From Draconibacterium sp. (GTDB taxonomy: Bacteria; Bacteroidota; Bacteroidia; Bacteroidales; Prolixibacteraceae): a stretch of 64,000 bases of DNA. How positions within the stretch are numbered: position 1 is the first letter of the stretch; every line of letters starts with the position of its first letter. The position numbers and the translations under genes were made by a program. This document shows positions 1 to 8,357 of this stretch, one piece after another. The DNA is taken from the NCBI GenBank assembly GCA_011620585.1, contig WOYV01000050.1, positions 39,567 through 103,566 of the forward strand, written 5' to 3'. The notes beneath the pieces were generated by a model that worked only from the letters and a program-made list of their open reading frames with translations, was not told where the DNA came from and did no database searches.

Positions 1-1
1 C

Positions 2-121
2 CTGATGAACAACGCCAGCAACGGTGTTGCCGTGGTAGAATACAAATACGACGATAAGGGAAAAAGAACAGAATCCCTGCGTTTTGATAAAGACATGAAT
101 CCAGTGGAGAATAACGGATAA
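2..121 (+). CDS. C-terminal end of an unidentified protein (partial)
   Basis: The frame that opens at base 2 stays open for 39 codons and stops at TAA 119-121, so this is the tail of a gene that begins outside the window. The residues are polar and include YDDKGKR and LRFDKDMNP, which loosely resemble the short YD-rich repeats of Bacteroidota surface proteins, but the piece is too short to place in a family. It lies 17 bases upstream of the rhodanese lipoprotein on the same strand, so the two may be cotranscribed. Confidence 0.5.
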   Translation: MMNNASNGVAVVEYKYDDKGKRTESLRFDKDMNPVENNG

Positions 122-138
122 TTATCAGTTTAAGAAAG

Positions 139-1185
139 ATGATTCAACGAAATTTGATTTTACACTTACTAAGTGTTATTCTGCTGTTTGTAATGATTTC
201 CTGTTCGGGAAACCAGCAAAACGCAAAGCAGGAAACCAAGGCGGTTAAAGAAACCAGCGAACCGAAAGTTGAGATCAACAACGAAGCTAAAGCCTTGTTA
301 AGTGCGCTCAACGAAATGGGAGATTATGTCAACAGCCGAAACTTCCCGTCGCTCATAAAAGCCTCAACGGTATACGACGAACTTGATGGAAATATACTGG
401 TAATTGATTTGCGATCGGAAGATTTATATGCAGAAGGGCACATAAAAAATGCCGTGAACGTTGACTTTTCTGATTTGCCTTCCTATTTTGCCAACGACAT
501 TGATCCCGCAAAATACGATAAAATCATTTTAACATGTTATGCAGGGCAAATGTCCAGTTATTCGACCTCTTTGCTACGGCTTGCAGGCTACAACAATGTG
601 TTTGCCATGAAATGGGGAATGAGTAGCTGGAACAAATATTTTGCTAAAGATTTTTGGCTTGATGTGGTATCATCAGAGTTTCAGGAAAAGCTGGATACAT
701 TAGGGAATGAAGCAGGGGATATAGGTGATTTCCCCAAAATGAATAGCGGTAAAACGACAGGCAGCGAAATTCTGAAGACACGGATCGATTCCCTATTTGC
801 GCAGGGTATGCGTGCGGCAATCATCCATGCAGATGAAGTGTTTGAAGATCCATCAACTTATTACGTGATTAATTACGATCGGAAAGACAAATACGAATCG
901 GGCCATATTCCGGGTGCGGTGCGTTATAAACCGGGAGCAACTTTAGGAATTGTTTCGGAAATGCAGACCATTCCAACTGATAAAACCGTGGTAATTTATT
1001 GCAATACAGGTCAGAATTCGGCTTTTGCAACTGCATATTTACGTTTGTTTGGTTACTCCGCAAAATCGCTATTATATGGGAACAACTCATTTATGTACGA
1101 TCGGATGAAGCAGGAACAGGACAGTTTATCATGGATCCCGTTCACCGGGGCAGAAATTCATGATTACCCGTATGTGAAAAATTAA
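139..1185 (+). CDS. Exported lipoprotein with two rhodanese domains
   Basis: This 348-residue protein begins with a hydrophobic segment ending in a lipobox at Cys22 (MISC), so it should be a periplasmic or outer-membrane lipoprotein. Two rhodanese-like domains follow. Each keeps its active-site cysteine in a short loop: Cys133 in CYAGQMS and Cys288 in CNTGQNS. Rhodaneses carry a persulfide on this cysteine and move sulfane sulfur to thiols or cyanide. Both loops look intact, unlike classical tandem rhodaneses in which the N-terminal domain is inactive. The physiological acceptor is unknown. A possible terminator follows the stop codon. Confidence 0.85.
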   Translation: MIQRNLILHLLSVILLFVMISCSGNQQNAKQETKAVKETSEPKVEINNEAKALLSALNEMGDYVNSRNFPSLIKASTVYDELDGNILVIDLRSEDLYAEGHIKNAVNVDFSDLPSYFANDIDPAKYDKIILTCYAGQMSSYSTSLLRLAGYNNVFAMKWGMSSWNKYFAKDFWLDVVSSEFQEKLDTLGNEAGDIGDFPKMNSGKTTGSEILKTRIDSLFAQGMRAAIIHADEVFEDPSTYYVINYDRKDKYESGHIPGAVRYKPGATLGIVSEMQTIPTDKTVVIYCNTGQNSAFATAYLRLFGYSAKSLLYGNNSFMYDRMKQEQDSLSWIPFTGAEIHDYPYVKN

Positions 1186-1199
1186 GGAAACATTTTGTG

Positions 1200-1264
1200 A
1201 AAGAAAGGTGCCCCAGTTTGGATAGTAAGTGTAAATGCTGTCCCTAAACAAGGCACCTTTCTTT
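1200..1264 (+). terminator. Long-loop hairpin after the rhodanese gene
   Basis: A 13-base arm at 1200-1212 (AAAGAAAGGTGCC) is perfectly repeated in inverse at 1252-1264, just after the rhodanese stop. The loop is about 39 bases, which is long for an intrinsic terminator, and the T tract is short, so it may instead be a processing or stability hairpin. Confidence 0.4.
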
Positions 1265-1337
1265 ATTGCTTGCCGGCATGGAAAGAAATAGAACATCTTT
1301 TGCAGTTCTTTGTTTTTCTTGAAAACAATAAATCGAC

Positions 1338-1763
1338 ATGGAATTTAAGATCAGCCCGTATTTCCCCGGAATTCGTCCGAACGTGACTCTGCCAACCCAT
1401 CAAATGTTCCATTTGCTGGGAGAAGATGGCATGCGGAAAATGGTGAGCGACCATTACGATCTGATTGTTCAAAGCCCGATCAAAGATCTTTTCCCAAAGA
1501 ATCCGGTTGCGCTGGAAAAAGCCAAAGAACATTCATCTGATTTTTTTATCCAGATTTGCGGGGGGCCCGATTATTTTAATCAAAATCGCGGGATGCCACA
1601 GTTGAACCGACGCCATCGTCCGTTTCCCATTTCTGCCGAAGGCCGGATAGAATGGTTAAAATGTTACCAGCAGGTACTGGAAAAGCTCGATCTCCCCAAT
1701 GAAGTAAAGCAATCGTTCTGGAATTATCTCGATGTATTTTCGAAGTGGATGGTGAACACTTAA
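1338..1763 (+). CDS. Truncated haemoglobin (group II-like globin)
   Basis: The 141-residue product has the compact 2-on-2 globin pattern. The sequence GGPDYF followed by a Gly-Met-Pro turn and RRHRPF gives the proximal haem-ligand histidine in the usual truncated-globin context, and the downstream EGRIEWLKC matches the conserved R-x-x-W-L helix. Such proteins bind O2 or NO at a haem in the cytoplasm and are linked to nitric-oxide detoxification or oxygen handling. It has no signal peptide. It stands alone and converges on ubiX 16 bases downstream. The family assignment is firm; the subgroup is inferred from the W-L motif. Confidence 0.85.
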   Translation: MEFKISPYFPGIRPNVTLPTHQMFHLLGEDGMRKMVSDHYDLIVQSPIKDLFPKNPVALEKAKEHSSDFFIQICGGPDYFNQNRGMPQLNRRHRPFPISAEGRIEWLKCYQQVLEKLDLPNEVKQSFWNYLDVFSKWMVNT

Positions 1764-1779
1764 TTTTTATGTCAACATT

Positions 1780-2361
1780 TTACCCGGGTTCTTTTTTACC
1801 CCATTCAAAAGAGGCAAGGTCGAACCCGGCGAGGTTTAACACCCTGTCGATCACGGTTTCTGCTGCTTGTTCAATTGTTTTGGGTTTGCTGTAAAACGAA
1901 GGTGTGGCGGGGCAAATTATGGCACCGGCCATGGTTAGGGTTTTCATATTTTCAAGATGGATCAGATTATAAGGCGTTTCACGCGGCACCACGATTAGTT
2001 TTCGGCGTTCTTTCAACATTACATCAGCTGCGCGCGTAACCAGATCGTCAGATACTCCGTTGGCGATCCGCCCCAAAGCTCCCATCGAGCACGGACAAAT
2101 AATCATCGTGTCGTATTTCGATGAGCCCGATGCAAAAGGCGCATAAAAATCGTCTTTTTCGAACACGCGAAAAGGATACACCAATACAATTTCTTCATCT
2201 AGTTCGTATTTCCAGATATCAAGCGCATTCGTCGAAAATACAACGCCCACTTCATCCACCTGATCTTTTAGTTCGCGAAGTTTCTCAAACAAAATGCTGG
2301 CATACACCGAACCGCTTGCACCGGTAACCGCCACTACTATTTTCCGCTTTTTATTTTCCAT
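1780..2361 (-). CDS. ubiX: Flavin prenyltransferase UbiX
   Basis: This 193-residue protein shows the UbiX/Pad1 signature: a VAVTGASGSVYA nucleotide loop at the N-terminus, a central ICPCSMGALGRIANG segment and a C-terminal E-x-P-x-N loop (PRETPYNL). UbiX joins dimethylallyl phosphate to FMN to make the prenylated flavin used by UbiD-type decarboxylases. No ubiD lies in the window. The gene is the last of a minus-strand set, eight bases after the beta-barrel gene and close behind the sirtuin, so the three are probably cotranscribed. Confidence 0.92.
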   Translation of the reverse strand: MENKKRKIVVAVTGASGSVYASILFEKLRELKDQVDEVGVVFSTNALDIWKYELDEEIVLVYPFRVFEKDDFYAPFASGSSKYDTMIICPCSMGALGRIANGVSDDLVTRAADVMLKERRKLIVVPRETPYNLIHLENMKTLTMAGAIICPATPSFYSKPKTIEQAAETVIDRVLNLAGFDLASFEWGKKEPG

Positions 2362-2369
2362 GATTTATT

Positions 2370-2975
2370 TTACAGACGATAATAGAACGCCAGGGAGATC
2401 ACATTGTTGAACTGGTTGTTGTGCCAGTAATAATTGGTTCCTTCAGGTTTGTTTCGAACAGGCACAACCGAAAGGGCAAAACGAAGATCGAGCGAAAGCC
2501 GTTCAAGAAAATCGAACTGAAAGCCCACAAATGGTTGCAGGTCGAATGTTTTAAACGGATGCTGGTCTTCCTTTGGAAATTCCCCGTAACTGTTTAATTC
2601 TTTTGAATGTATCAATACTCCGGGAGTGATTCCTCCGATGACCCTACTTCTGTCGTTGGCCCTGAAACCCATAAAAATGGGAATATCGATGTAGCCTAAT
2701 CGCATTATATATTTGTCAACATCAGGTTGTTTGGGATCGTATTTTCTTCTCGATCCTTTTTGCGAATATTTTATTTCCATCCCGGCAACTATGGCGGGTG
2801 CAATATCGGTTTGCACATAAATGCCAGCAAGGATCCCCGCTTTGTTATACCCCTTAAAGTTGTCTCCTTCCACCTGCGAGGCGTTAAACCCGGCGATCAA
2901 GCCTGCATCGAAGCGCTGCGCATAAACGGCAGTTACTGTGAGTAATATTGAAATGATAAGTAAAATTCGTTTCAT
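2370..2975 (-). CDS. Outer-membrane beta-barrel protein (PorT-like)
   Basis: A signal peptide of about 20 residues ending in VYAQ precedes alternating hydrophobic strands with glycine and aromatic residues and a terminal LAFYYRL, the pattern of small eight-strand outer-membrane barrels of Bacteroidota. I used the ATG at 2975 because the reading frame upstream begins at a TTG three codons earlier and the ATG gives a normal signal peptide. The gene starts 10 bases after the sirtuin stop. No ligand or partner can be deduced. Confidence 0.75.
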   Translation of the reverse strand: MKRILLIISILLTVTAVYAQRFDAGLIAGFNASQVEGDNFKGYNKAGILAGIYVQTDIAPAIVAGMEIKYSQKGSRRKYDPKQPDVDKYIMRLGYIDIPIFMGFRANDRSRVIGGITPGVLIHSKELNSYGEFPKEDQHPFKTFDLQPFVGFQFDFLERLSLDLRFALSVVPVRNKPEGTNYYWHNNQFNNVISLAFYYRL

Positions 2976-2985
2976 ACATGCCAAT

Positions 2986-3675
2986 TTACATCATTTTTTC
3001 GAGTTCTTTTTGCAAGATTTCCATTCCTTTTCCGGCCTTTTCTTTCATATAAACCACATTTTCCTGCAACACCGACGGACGGTTTGGGTCGATCACAAAA
3101 ACCGGTGTTCCTTTTTTAACGTAATTTACTAATCCGGCAGCAGGATAAACAGCCAGCGAAGTACCGATAACTACCAAAATGTCCGCTTTTTCTACGATGC
3201 CGATTGCATTTGGGATTTCGGGTACGGCTTCGCCAAACCAAACAATATGCGGCCGTAACTGGCTTCCTTTTTCGCACAAATCCCCCGGATTGAGCGCCCA
3301 GTGATCAAGTTCGTACACCAGAAAAGAATCGACGGTACTGCGGGCTTTCATCAATTCGCCATGAAGATGCAAAACTTTGGAGCTTCCGGCGCGTTCGTGC
3401 AGGTTATCCACATTTTGGGTAATCACTTCTACATCGAAATTTTTTTCCAGATCGGCAATCGCCAGATGCCCCGCATTTGGTTTGGCTTGCATCAGTTGTT
3501 TGCGGCGCTCGTTATAAAAGCGGAGTACCAGTTCCGGATTGCGTTGCCAGGCTTCGGGAGTAGCTACTTCGTTAATGTCGTAACTTTCCCACAATCCACC
3601 CATTTCACGAAAAGTTTTCAGCCCGCTTTCCTGGCTCATCCCGGCGCCGGAAAGAAACACCAGTTTTTTCTTCAT
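2986..3675 (-). CDS. cobB: NAD-dependent protein deacylase (sirtuin, CobB type)
   Basis: The product carries the sirtuin motifs in order: GAGMSQESGL for NAD binding, TFR, TQNVDNLHERAG, the catalytic histidine in HLHGEL, RPHIVWFGE, and GTSLAVYPAAG. It removes acyl groups from lysines with consumption of NAD. A FYNERR segment has the Tyr-x-x-Arg spacing that in SIRT5-like enzymes favours succinyl and malonyl groups. Only one cysteine is present, so the usual four-cysteine zinc site is absent; this also occurs in other Bacteroidota sirtuins. The ATG at 3675 was preferred to a GTG seven codons upstream because MKKKLVFLSGAG is a typical sirtuin start. Confidence 0.88.
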   Translation of the reverse strand: MKKKLVFLSGAGMSQESGLKTFREMGGLWESYDINEVATPEAWQRNPELVLRFYNERRKQLMQAKPNAGHLAIADLEKNFDVEVITQNVDNLHERAGSSKVLHLHGELMKARSTVDSFLVYELDHWALNPGDLCEKGSQLRPHIVWFGEAVPEIPNAIGIVEKADILVVIGTSLAVYPAAGLVNYVKKGTPVFVIDPNRPSVLQENVVYMKEKAGKGMEILQKELEKMM

Positions 3676-3771
3676 CTCTAATTGATTTGTACTCACTGCA
3701 ATTTAGAAGTTTTGTTTTAAAAAAAAGGAATATGCAAAGTGTTTCATTCTATTTCTGATATTTTTGCAGGA

Positions 3772-5712
3772 ATGATCGATCATGCTACCATCGAACGAAT
3801 TTTAGACACCGCAGAAATTGTGGATGTGGTTTCCGATTTTGTGACGCTTCGCAAACGCGGGGTAAACATGTTGGGGCTCTGTCCGTTCCATAACGAAAAA
3901 ACACCATCATTTACGGTTTCTCCGGCCAAAGGAATTTTTAAATGCTTTGGTTGCGGGAAAGGTGGCAACTCGGTGAATTTCATCATGGAACACGAAAACC
4001 TGACCTATCCCGAGGCTTTGAAATGGCTGGCAAAAAAATACAGCATCGATGTGGTTGAGGAGGAGGAGTCGGAAGAACAGAAGCAACTAAAAGACGAACG
4101 TGAAAGTTTGATGATCGTTTCGGGTTTTGCACAAAAATATTTCACGCGTTATTTATGGGAGGAAAACGAAGGGCGGACCATTGGCCTTAGTTATTTTCGC
4201 GAACGTAGTTTTCGTGACGATATTCTGAAAAAGTTTGAGGTAGGTTTTGCCCCCGATGGAAAAACACCTTTTACCGACGCGGCCCAAAAACAAGGCTATA
4301 AAATTGACTACCTCGAGAAAACAGGCCTCACCATAAAACGCGATGACTGGCTGCGCGACCGTTTTGCGGGGCGTGTAATTTTTCCGATTCACAACCTTGC
4401 AGGACGGGTGATTGCTTTTGGTGGCCGTATTTTAAAAGACGACAAAACCGTTGCCAAATATCTGAACTCGCCTGAATCGGAGATTTATCACAAAAGTAAA
4501 GTCTTGTACGGCATTTATCAGGCTAAGCGCGAAATTTCAAAAGTTGATAAATGCTACCTTGTTGAAGGTTACACCGATGTACTTTCGATGAACCAGGCAG
4601 GAATTGAAAACGTGGCGTCGTCGTCGGGAACGGCGCTTACGGTTGAACAGATCAGGATGGTGCGGAGGTTCACGCCCAATATTACAATAATTTACGACGG
4701 CGATGCAGCGGGAATCAAGGCTTCGCTGCGAGGAATTGACCTGGTGCTGGAAGAAGGGATGAACGTAAAAGTTTTGTTGCTGCCCAATGGCGAAGATCCC
4801 GATTCGTTTGCGAAGAAAATGGGTGCCAGCGCATTCCTCGATTTTATTCAGAAAAACGAAACCGACTTTATACGTTTTAAAACCCAACTTCTGCTAAACG
4901 AAACCGAAAACGATCCCGTGGCCAAAGCCAAACTGATAACAGATATTATTCGTTCGGTCGCGGTCATCCCGGAAAGTATCACCCGATCGGTTTATATCAA
5001 GGAATGCAGCCGCCTGCTCGATGTTAGCGAAGAGGTTTTGTACGCCGAAGTTCGAAAGCAAAAGTGGAAACAAAACGAAGATTTTAAAAAGCGGGAGGAA
5101 AGAGTGAAGCCGGTGCAGGCAAAACCACAGATTGTTGAAACCGCAGTTCATAAAACCGATCTTTCGATCGTCGACATCGAGTTTTTGCGTTTTCTTTTAA
5201 AACACTGCAACCGGACCATTGTAATGAAAGACAAAGAAACCCGTGAAGAATATGAAATACTGGTAAAAGATATGATGATCGGGGAGATTGAAGCGGATAA
5301 TTTAATTTCGGAAAATCCACTGTTCCGAAAAATTTTCGACGATGTGGCCAACAATCTCGAGAACGAAGAGTTTGATCCGTGGAAACATTTTGTATATCAT
5401 CCGAGCGGCGATGTAAGCCGGCTGGCAACCGATCTGCTTTCGGATAAATATATCGAAAGCAAACGCTGGACCAAGGCCGGGGCGTTTACCGAGAAAGAGG
5501 AGGATATTTTAGATGTGCTCATTCCTCGAATCATTAGCGAATATAAACTCAGCAAAGTAAAACTGATGTTGTCGGAGATTGAAAAAGCAATTGATGAGGC
5601 ATCGGCCGCCAACGATTTCGACCGTGTAATCCACGAACAATCGGTTTACATGAACCTGAAAAGGGTAGAAAAAGAATTGTCGAAAGTTTTAGGACAGCGA
5701 ACGATAAATTGA
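3772..5712 (+). CDS. dnaG: DNA primase
   Basis: DnaG makes the RNA primers for DNA replication. The N-terminus carries the CHC2-type zinc finger (CPFHNEKTPSF then FKCFGCGKGG), followed by the catalytic core and the Toprim domain with VEGYTD and the YDGDAAG metal-binding motif. About 250 C-terminal residues form the less conserved helicase-interaction region. The ATG at 3772 gives the usual MIDHATIERIL beginning; an upstream GTG would add eleven residues with no family support. TATTTTTG, a match to the -7 consensus, lies only 5 bases ahead of this ATG, so it is unlikely to be the promoter. The split-barrel gene follows 7 bases after the stop. Confidence 0.96.
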   Translation: MIDHATIERILDTAEIVDVVSDFVTLRKRGVNMLGLCPFHNEKTPSFTVSPAKGIFKCFGCGKGGNSVNFIMEHENLTYPEALKWLAKKYSIDVVEEEESEEQKQLKDERESLMIVSGFAQKYFTRYLWEENEGRTIGLSYFRERSFRDDILKKFEVGFAPDGKTPFTDAAQKQGYKIDYLEKTGLTIKRDDWLRDRFAGRVIFPIHNLAGRVIAFGGRILKDDKTVAKYLNSPESEIYHKSKVLYGIYQAKREISKVDKCYLVEGYTDVLSMNQAGIENVASSSGTALTVEQIRMVRRFTPNITIIYDGDAAGIKASLRGIDLVLEEGMNVKVLLLPNGEDPDSFAKKMGASAFLDFIQKNETDFIRFKTQLLLNETENDPVAKAKLITDIIRSVAVIPESITRSVYIKECSRLLDVSEEVLYAEVRKQKWKQNEDFKKREERVKPVQAKPQIVETAVHKTDLSIVDIEFLRFLLKHCNRTIVMKDKETREEYEILVKDMMIGEIEADNLISENPLFRKIFDDVANNLENEEFDPWKHFVYHPSGDVSRLATDLLSDKYIESKRWTKAGAFTEKEEDILDVLIPRIISEYKLSKVKLMLSEIEKAIDEASAANDFDRVIHEQSVYMNLKRVEKELSKVLGQRTIN

Positions 5713-5719
5713 ACGGATC

Positions 5720-6202
5720 ATGCGAACATATTTTTTACAAAACAGGGAAGAAATTAACGAAGTGATCAGGGCTTGTAAAACCTGCTATTTAGCCATGTCG
5801 ATTAATGATCAGCCCTACGTTTTGCCCATGAATTTTGCACTCGAAGACGATGTAGTGATCCTGCATTCGGCACAGGAAGGAAAAATGTGGGAAACCATTT
5901 TAAAAAACCCGCAGGTGAGTATTAACTGGACTCTTGGGGAAGATCTGGCATGGCAGGATGTGCAAGTGGGTTGTAGTTACAGGGTAAAATCGAAATCGGT
6001 AGTGGTTGAGGGTAAGGTTGAATTAGTAGAGGACTTCGATGAGAAATATCGTTGCCTGCAGCTTGTAATGGCTCAATACAGCAATCGCGAATTTAAATTT
6101 AACGAGCCTGCGGTTCGAAATGTAGGCGTCATAAAAGTACATATCGAAAATATAAGCGGGAAATTATTTGGCGCAAAAGCGATTACTCCCTGGAACAGTT
6201 AA
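5720..6202 (+). CDS. FMN-binding split-barrel protein (pyridoxamine 5'-phosphate oxidase family, NimA-like)
   Basis: The 160-residue protein opens with a helix and the strand CYLAMSINDQPYVLPMNFA, then a stretch like the FMN phosphate-binding loop (VILHSAQEGKMWETI). This is the layout of small flavin split-barrel proteins related to NimA and pyridoxamine-phosphate oxidase. Members reduce diverse substrates or simply bind flavin or haem, so the reaction cannot be given. It lies 7 bases after dnaG and 12 bases before the SDR gene, which suggests one transcript. Confidence 0.75.
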   Translation: MRTYFLQNREEINEVIRACKTCYLAMSINDQPYVLPMNFALEDDVVILHSAQEGKMWETILKNPQVSINWTLGEDLAWQDVQVGCSYRVKSKSVVVEGKVELVEDFDEKYRCLQLVMAQYSNREFKFNEPAVRNVGVIKVHIENISGKLFGAKAITPWNS

Positions 6203-6214
6203 ATAATAAAACAT

Positions 6215-7237
6215 ATGATATTTGTAACAGGCGGTACAGGACTGGTAGGATCGCATTTATTACTTGAGCTTTGTAAAAGCGGCAGACAGGTGAAAGCATT
6301 AAAACGCGAAAGCAGCCTGCTGGACCAGGTACTGACAATATTCTCGTATTACACTGATAATGCAAAGCAATTGTTCGACTCTATTGAATGGGTGGATGGG
6401 GATATTCTGGATTATTTCTCGCTTGAGCAACTTTTACAGGGTGTTACCGACATTTATCATTGTGCAGCCATTGTTTCGTTTGATAAAAAGGATCGGGACA
6501 GGATGATCTCGAACAATGTGGAAGGAACCTCAAATTTGGTGAATGCTGCCATCGAAAACAACGTCAAAAAAATATGCCATGTAAGTTCTATTGCTGCTCT
6601 GGGCCGTTTGCAGGGAGGTCGGCTGGTTACCGAAGAAACCAATTGGGTTCCTACAAAGAAGAACTCAGCTTACTCCGAAAGCAAATTCTTTTCGGAAGCT
6701 GAAATCTGGAGAGGGATTGAGGAAGGCCTCGACGCTGTGATCGTAAATCCTTCGATAATCATAGGTCCCGGGAATTGGGAAAGCAGCAGTCCACGCATTT
6801 TTAAAACCGTGCATGAGGGGTTAAAATTCTATACCCGGGGGGTAACCGGTTACGTGGATGTTAACGACGTTGTAAAAGCTATGGTTTCTCTGATGGATGA
6901 AGGTAATTTCGAAAAATGCAAAAACCAACGTTATTTGTTGAATGCCGAAAACCTGAGTTACGAAGAAATATTTAATCAGATTGCAGATGCTATGTCAAAA
7001 CCCGCGCCATCGGTTTATGCATCCTCTTTTATGGTAAGTGTTGCCTGGCGTCTTTTAGCTATCGGAAGTTTGTTTAGCAGAAAAACACCTGCAATTACAA
7101 AGGAAGTTGCCGCCGGCAGCTCGGAAGTGAATCGTTTTGACGGATCGAAAATTGAAAATGCCTTAAATTTCAGGTACACTCCGATCTCAGAATCGATTAT
7201 TAAGACAGCCCGATATTTTAAGAATGGTATAGAATAA
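6215..7237 (+). CDS. Extended SDR: NAD(P)-dependent epimerase/dehydratase/reductase
   Basis: The protein begins with the glycine-rich cofactor loop VTGGTGLVGSHL and has the active-site motif YSESKFFSE (Tyr-x-x-x-Lys) with a preceding Ser in VSSIAAL. These define an extended short-chain dehydrogenase of about 340 residues, closest in feel to dihydroflavonol-reductase or sterol-dehydrogenase-like enzymes. The substrate-binding C-terminal half is too variable to name a substrate. It is the last plus-strand gene of the dnaG group and ends six bases before a compact terminator hairpin. Confidence 0.8.
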   Translation: MIFVTGGTGLVGSHLLLELCKSGRQVKALKRESSLLDQVLTIFSYYTDNAKQLFDSIEWVDGDILDYFSLEQLLQGVTDIYHCAAIVSFDKKDRDRMISNNVEGTSNLVNAAIENNVKKICHVSSIAALGRLQGGRLVTEETNWVPTKKNSAYSESKFFSEAEIWRGIEEGLDAVIVNPSIIIGPGNWESSSPRIFKTVHEGLKFYTRGVTGYVDVNDVVKAMVSLMDEGNFEKCKNQRYLLNAENLSYEEIFNQIADAMSKPAPSVYASSFMVSVAWRLLAIGSLFSRKTPAITKEVAAGSSEVNRFDGSKIENALNFRYTPISESIIKTARYFKNGIE

Positions 7238-7243
7238 AAAAGA

Positions 7244-7273
7244 GCAGGTAAATTACCTGCCCTTAATTTTTTA
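7244..7273. terminator. Bidirectional intrinsic terminator
   Basis: GCAGGTA (7244-7250) pairs with TACCTGC (7254-7260) across a three-base loop. On the plus strand it is followed by a T-rich stretch and closes the SDR transcript. On the minus strand the stem is followed directly by TCTTTTTT, which would end the candidate small RNA described next. Confidence 0.7.
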
Positions 7274-7457
7274 CGTCCTGTTCTTTTATCCTCCGATATG
7301 AAATGCCCTTTCAGGCATCCGGTCCGATAACCGGTTAATTTCAATCAAAATGGTATAGTTCACTAACAATAAGTAGTCTCTATTTTCCCCCTTTTCAAAC
7401 GAACGCTTTCGCTCACAGGAAAAGGGGCAACTCTTGTTCAAAAAGCTGCCCATAAAA
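7244..7457 (-). ncRNA. Candidate structured small RNA (no known family recognised)
   Basis: The block between the SDR and HAD genes has no convincing ORF but is rich in hairpins when read on the minus strand. Arms are 7388-7396/7419-7427 (nine pairs, CCCCTTTTC/GAAAAGGGG), 7425-7429/7447-7451, CCGGT/ACCGG at 7319-7323/7330-7334, ATGCC/GGCAT at 7303-7307/7314-7318, and the terminal GCAGGTA hairpin followed by a T run. A minus-strand promoter-like pair sits immediately upstream. I compared it mentally with RNase P, tmRNA and SRP RNA and saw none of their conserved segments. The transcript boundaries are inferred. Confidence 0.35.
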
Positions 7458-7463
7458 AAAACA

Positions 7464-7495
7464 AAAAGATAAAAAATAAGGGTTTGTCCTTCAAA
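7464..7495 (-). promoter_or_regulatory. Promoter-like pair for the candidate small RNA
   Basis: Read on the minus strand, TTTG (7495-7492) is followed after 20 bases by TATCTTTT (7471-7464), seven of eight matches to the Bacteroidota -7 consensus TAnnTTTG with accepted spacing. It points into the hairpin-rich block at 7244-7457. Confidence 0.4.
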
Positions 7496-7706
7496 GTAAC
7501 AAGTCTTTGTGGAGATTTCCAAATTTTTCTTACAAAAAATTATGTAACATAAGAACTAAGGCGAAGGGTGTAAGCATCTGTTAACTATTGATTTATCGTT
7601 TTTTCCACTATGGACAGAACTGTATTTCGCTTGTTTCGAACGAAGACTGAGTTGAAAAGAGTGATTTCATTTCGTTGAAAATTTTAACAATTGCTTACTT
7701 TAATTT

Positions 7707-7714
7707 TAGCTTTG
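7707..7714 (+). promoter_or_regulatory. -7 promoter box for the HAD gene
   Basis: TAGCTTTG matches TAnnTTTG exactly and lies 19 bases before the ATG at 7734. No clear TTTG -33 element is found at the expected distance. Confidence 0.4.
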
Positions 7715-7733
7715 TTGCTGAAACAATTTATAA

Positions 7734-8357
7734 ATGAAAGCAGATCTGACTGGCATTCGAAACATCATTTTTGATTTAGGGAATGTAATACTGAACCTCG
7801 ATTTTAATGCCTCGATTCAGGCATTCCAGGCACTTGGACCTGATAAAGCGATGTTGGACCGTAAACTGGCATATGCCGATCCGGTATTTTACCAGCTCGA
7901 GATCGGTGAAATCAGTCCTGAGACATTTCGCAAACGTTTGCGGCAAATTCTGAAAAGCCCGGAAGCCAGTGATCAGCAAATTGATGATGCATGGTATGCT
8001 ATGATTCGGGATATTCCTGCCACGCGGGTAAAGACGCTGCTGCAACTGGGTAACAAATACAGGCTGTTTTTATTTAGCAATACCAACGCAATTCATATCG
8101 GGCGTTTGTTGCCGGAGTTTAGAAAAGAAAATGGTATTGATTTTCCGTCCCTGTTCGAAAAGGTTTTTTATTCTCATGAAATACAGGCGCGAAAACCTGA
8201 TTTGGAAGCTTTTCGAAAAGTGGTCGAACTTGCCGGTGTTATTCCCAGCGAAACATTTTTTATCGATGATCTCGAAAAAAATATTTTGGCAGCCAAAGAA
8301 GCCGGTCTCCGAACACTTTGGTTAAAAGAAGAAATGGAACTGTCGGAACTATTTTAG
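7734..8357 (+). CDS. HAD-superfamily phosphatase (YihX-like)
   Basis: The 207-residue protein begins with the HAD motif I in the form FDLGNVILNLDF, with the nucleophilic aspartate followed by Gly at the second position as in YihX-type sugar phosphatases. Motif II is the Ser of LFLFSNTNA, the motif III lysine is in ARKPDLEAF, and motif IV is FFIDDLEKN. It should be a cytoplasmic phosphatase for a small phosphorylated metabolite; the substrate is unknown. Its 3' end overlaps the convergent cyclophilin gene by nine bases. Confidence 0.8.
   Translation: MKADLTGIRNIIFDLGNVILNLDFNASIQAFQALGPDKAMLDRKLAYADPVFYQLEIGEISPETFRKRLRQILKSPEASDQQIDDAWYAMIRDIPATRVKTLLQLGNKYRLFLFSNTNAIHIGRLLPEFRKENGIDFPSLFEKVFYSHEIQARKPDLEAFRKVVELAGVIPSETFFIDDLEKNILAAKEAGLRTLWLKEEMELSELF

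Noticed and set aside
2986..3675. Loss of the sirtuin zinc site as a sign of inactivity
   Set aside because: All NAD-binding and catalytic motifs are intact, and other Bacteroidota sirtuins also lack these cysteines.
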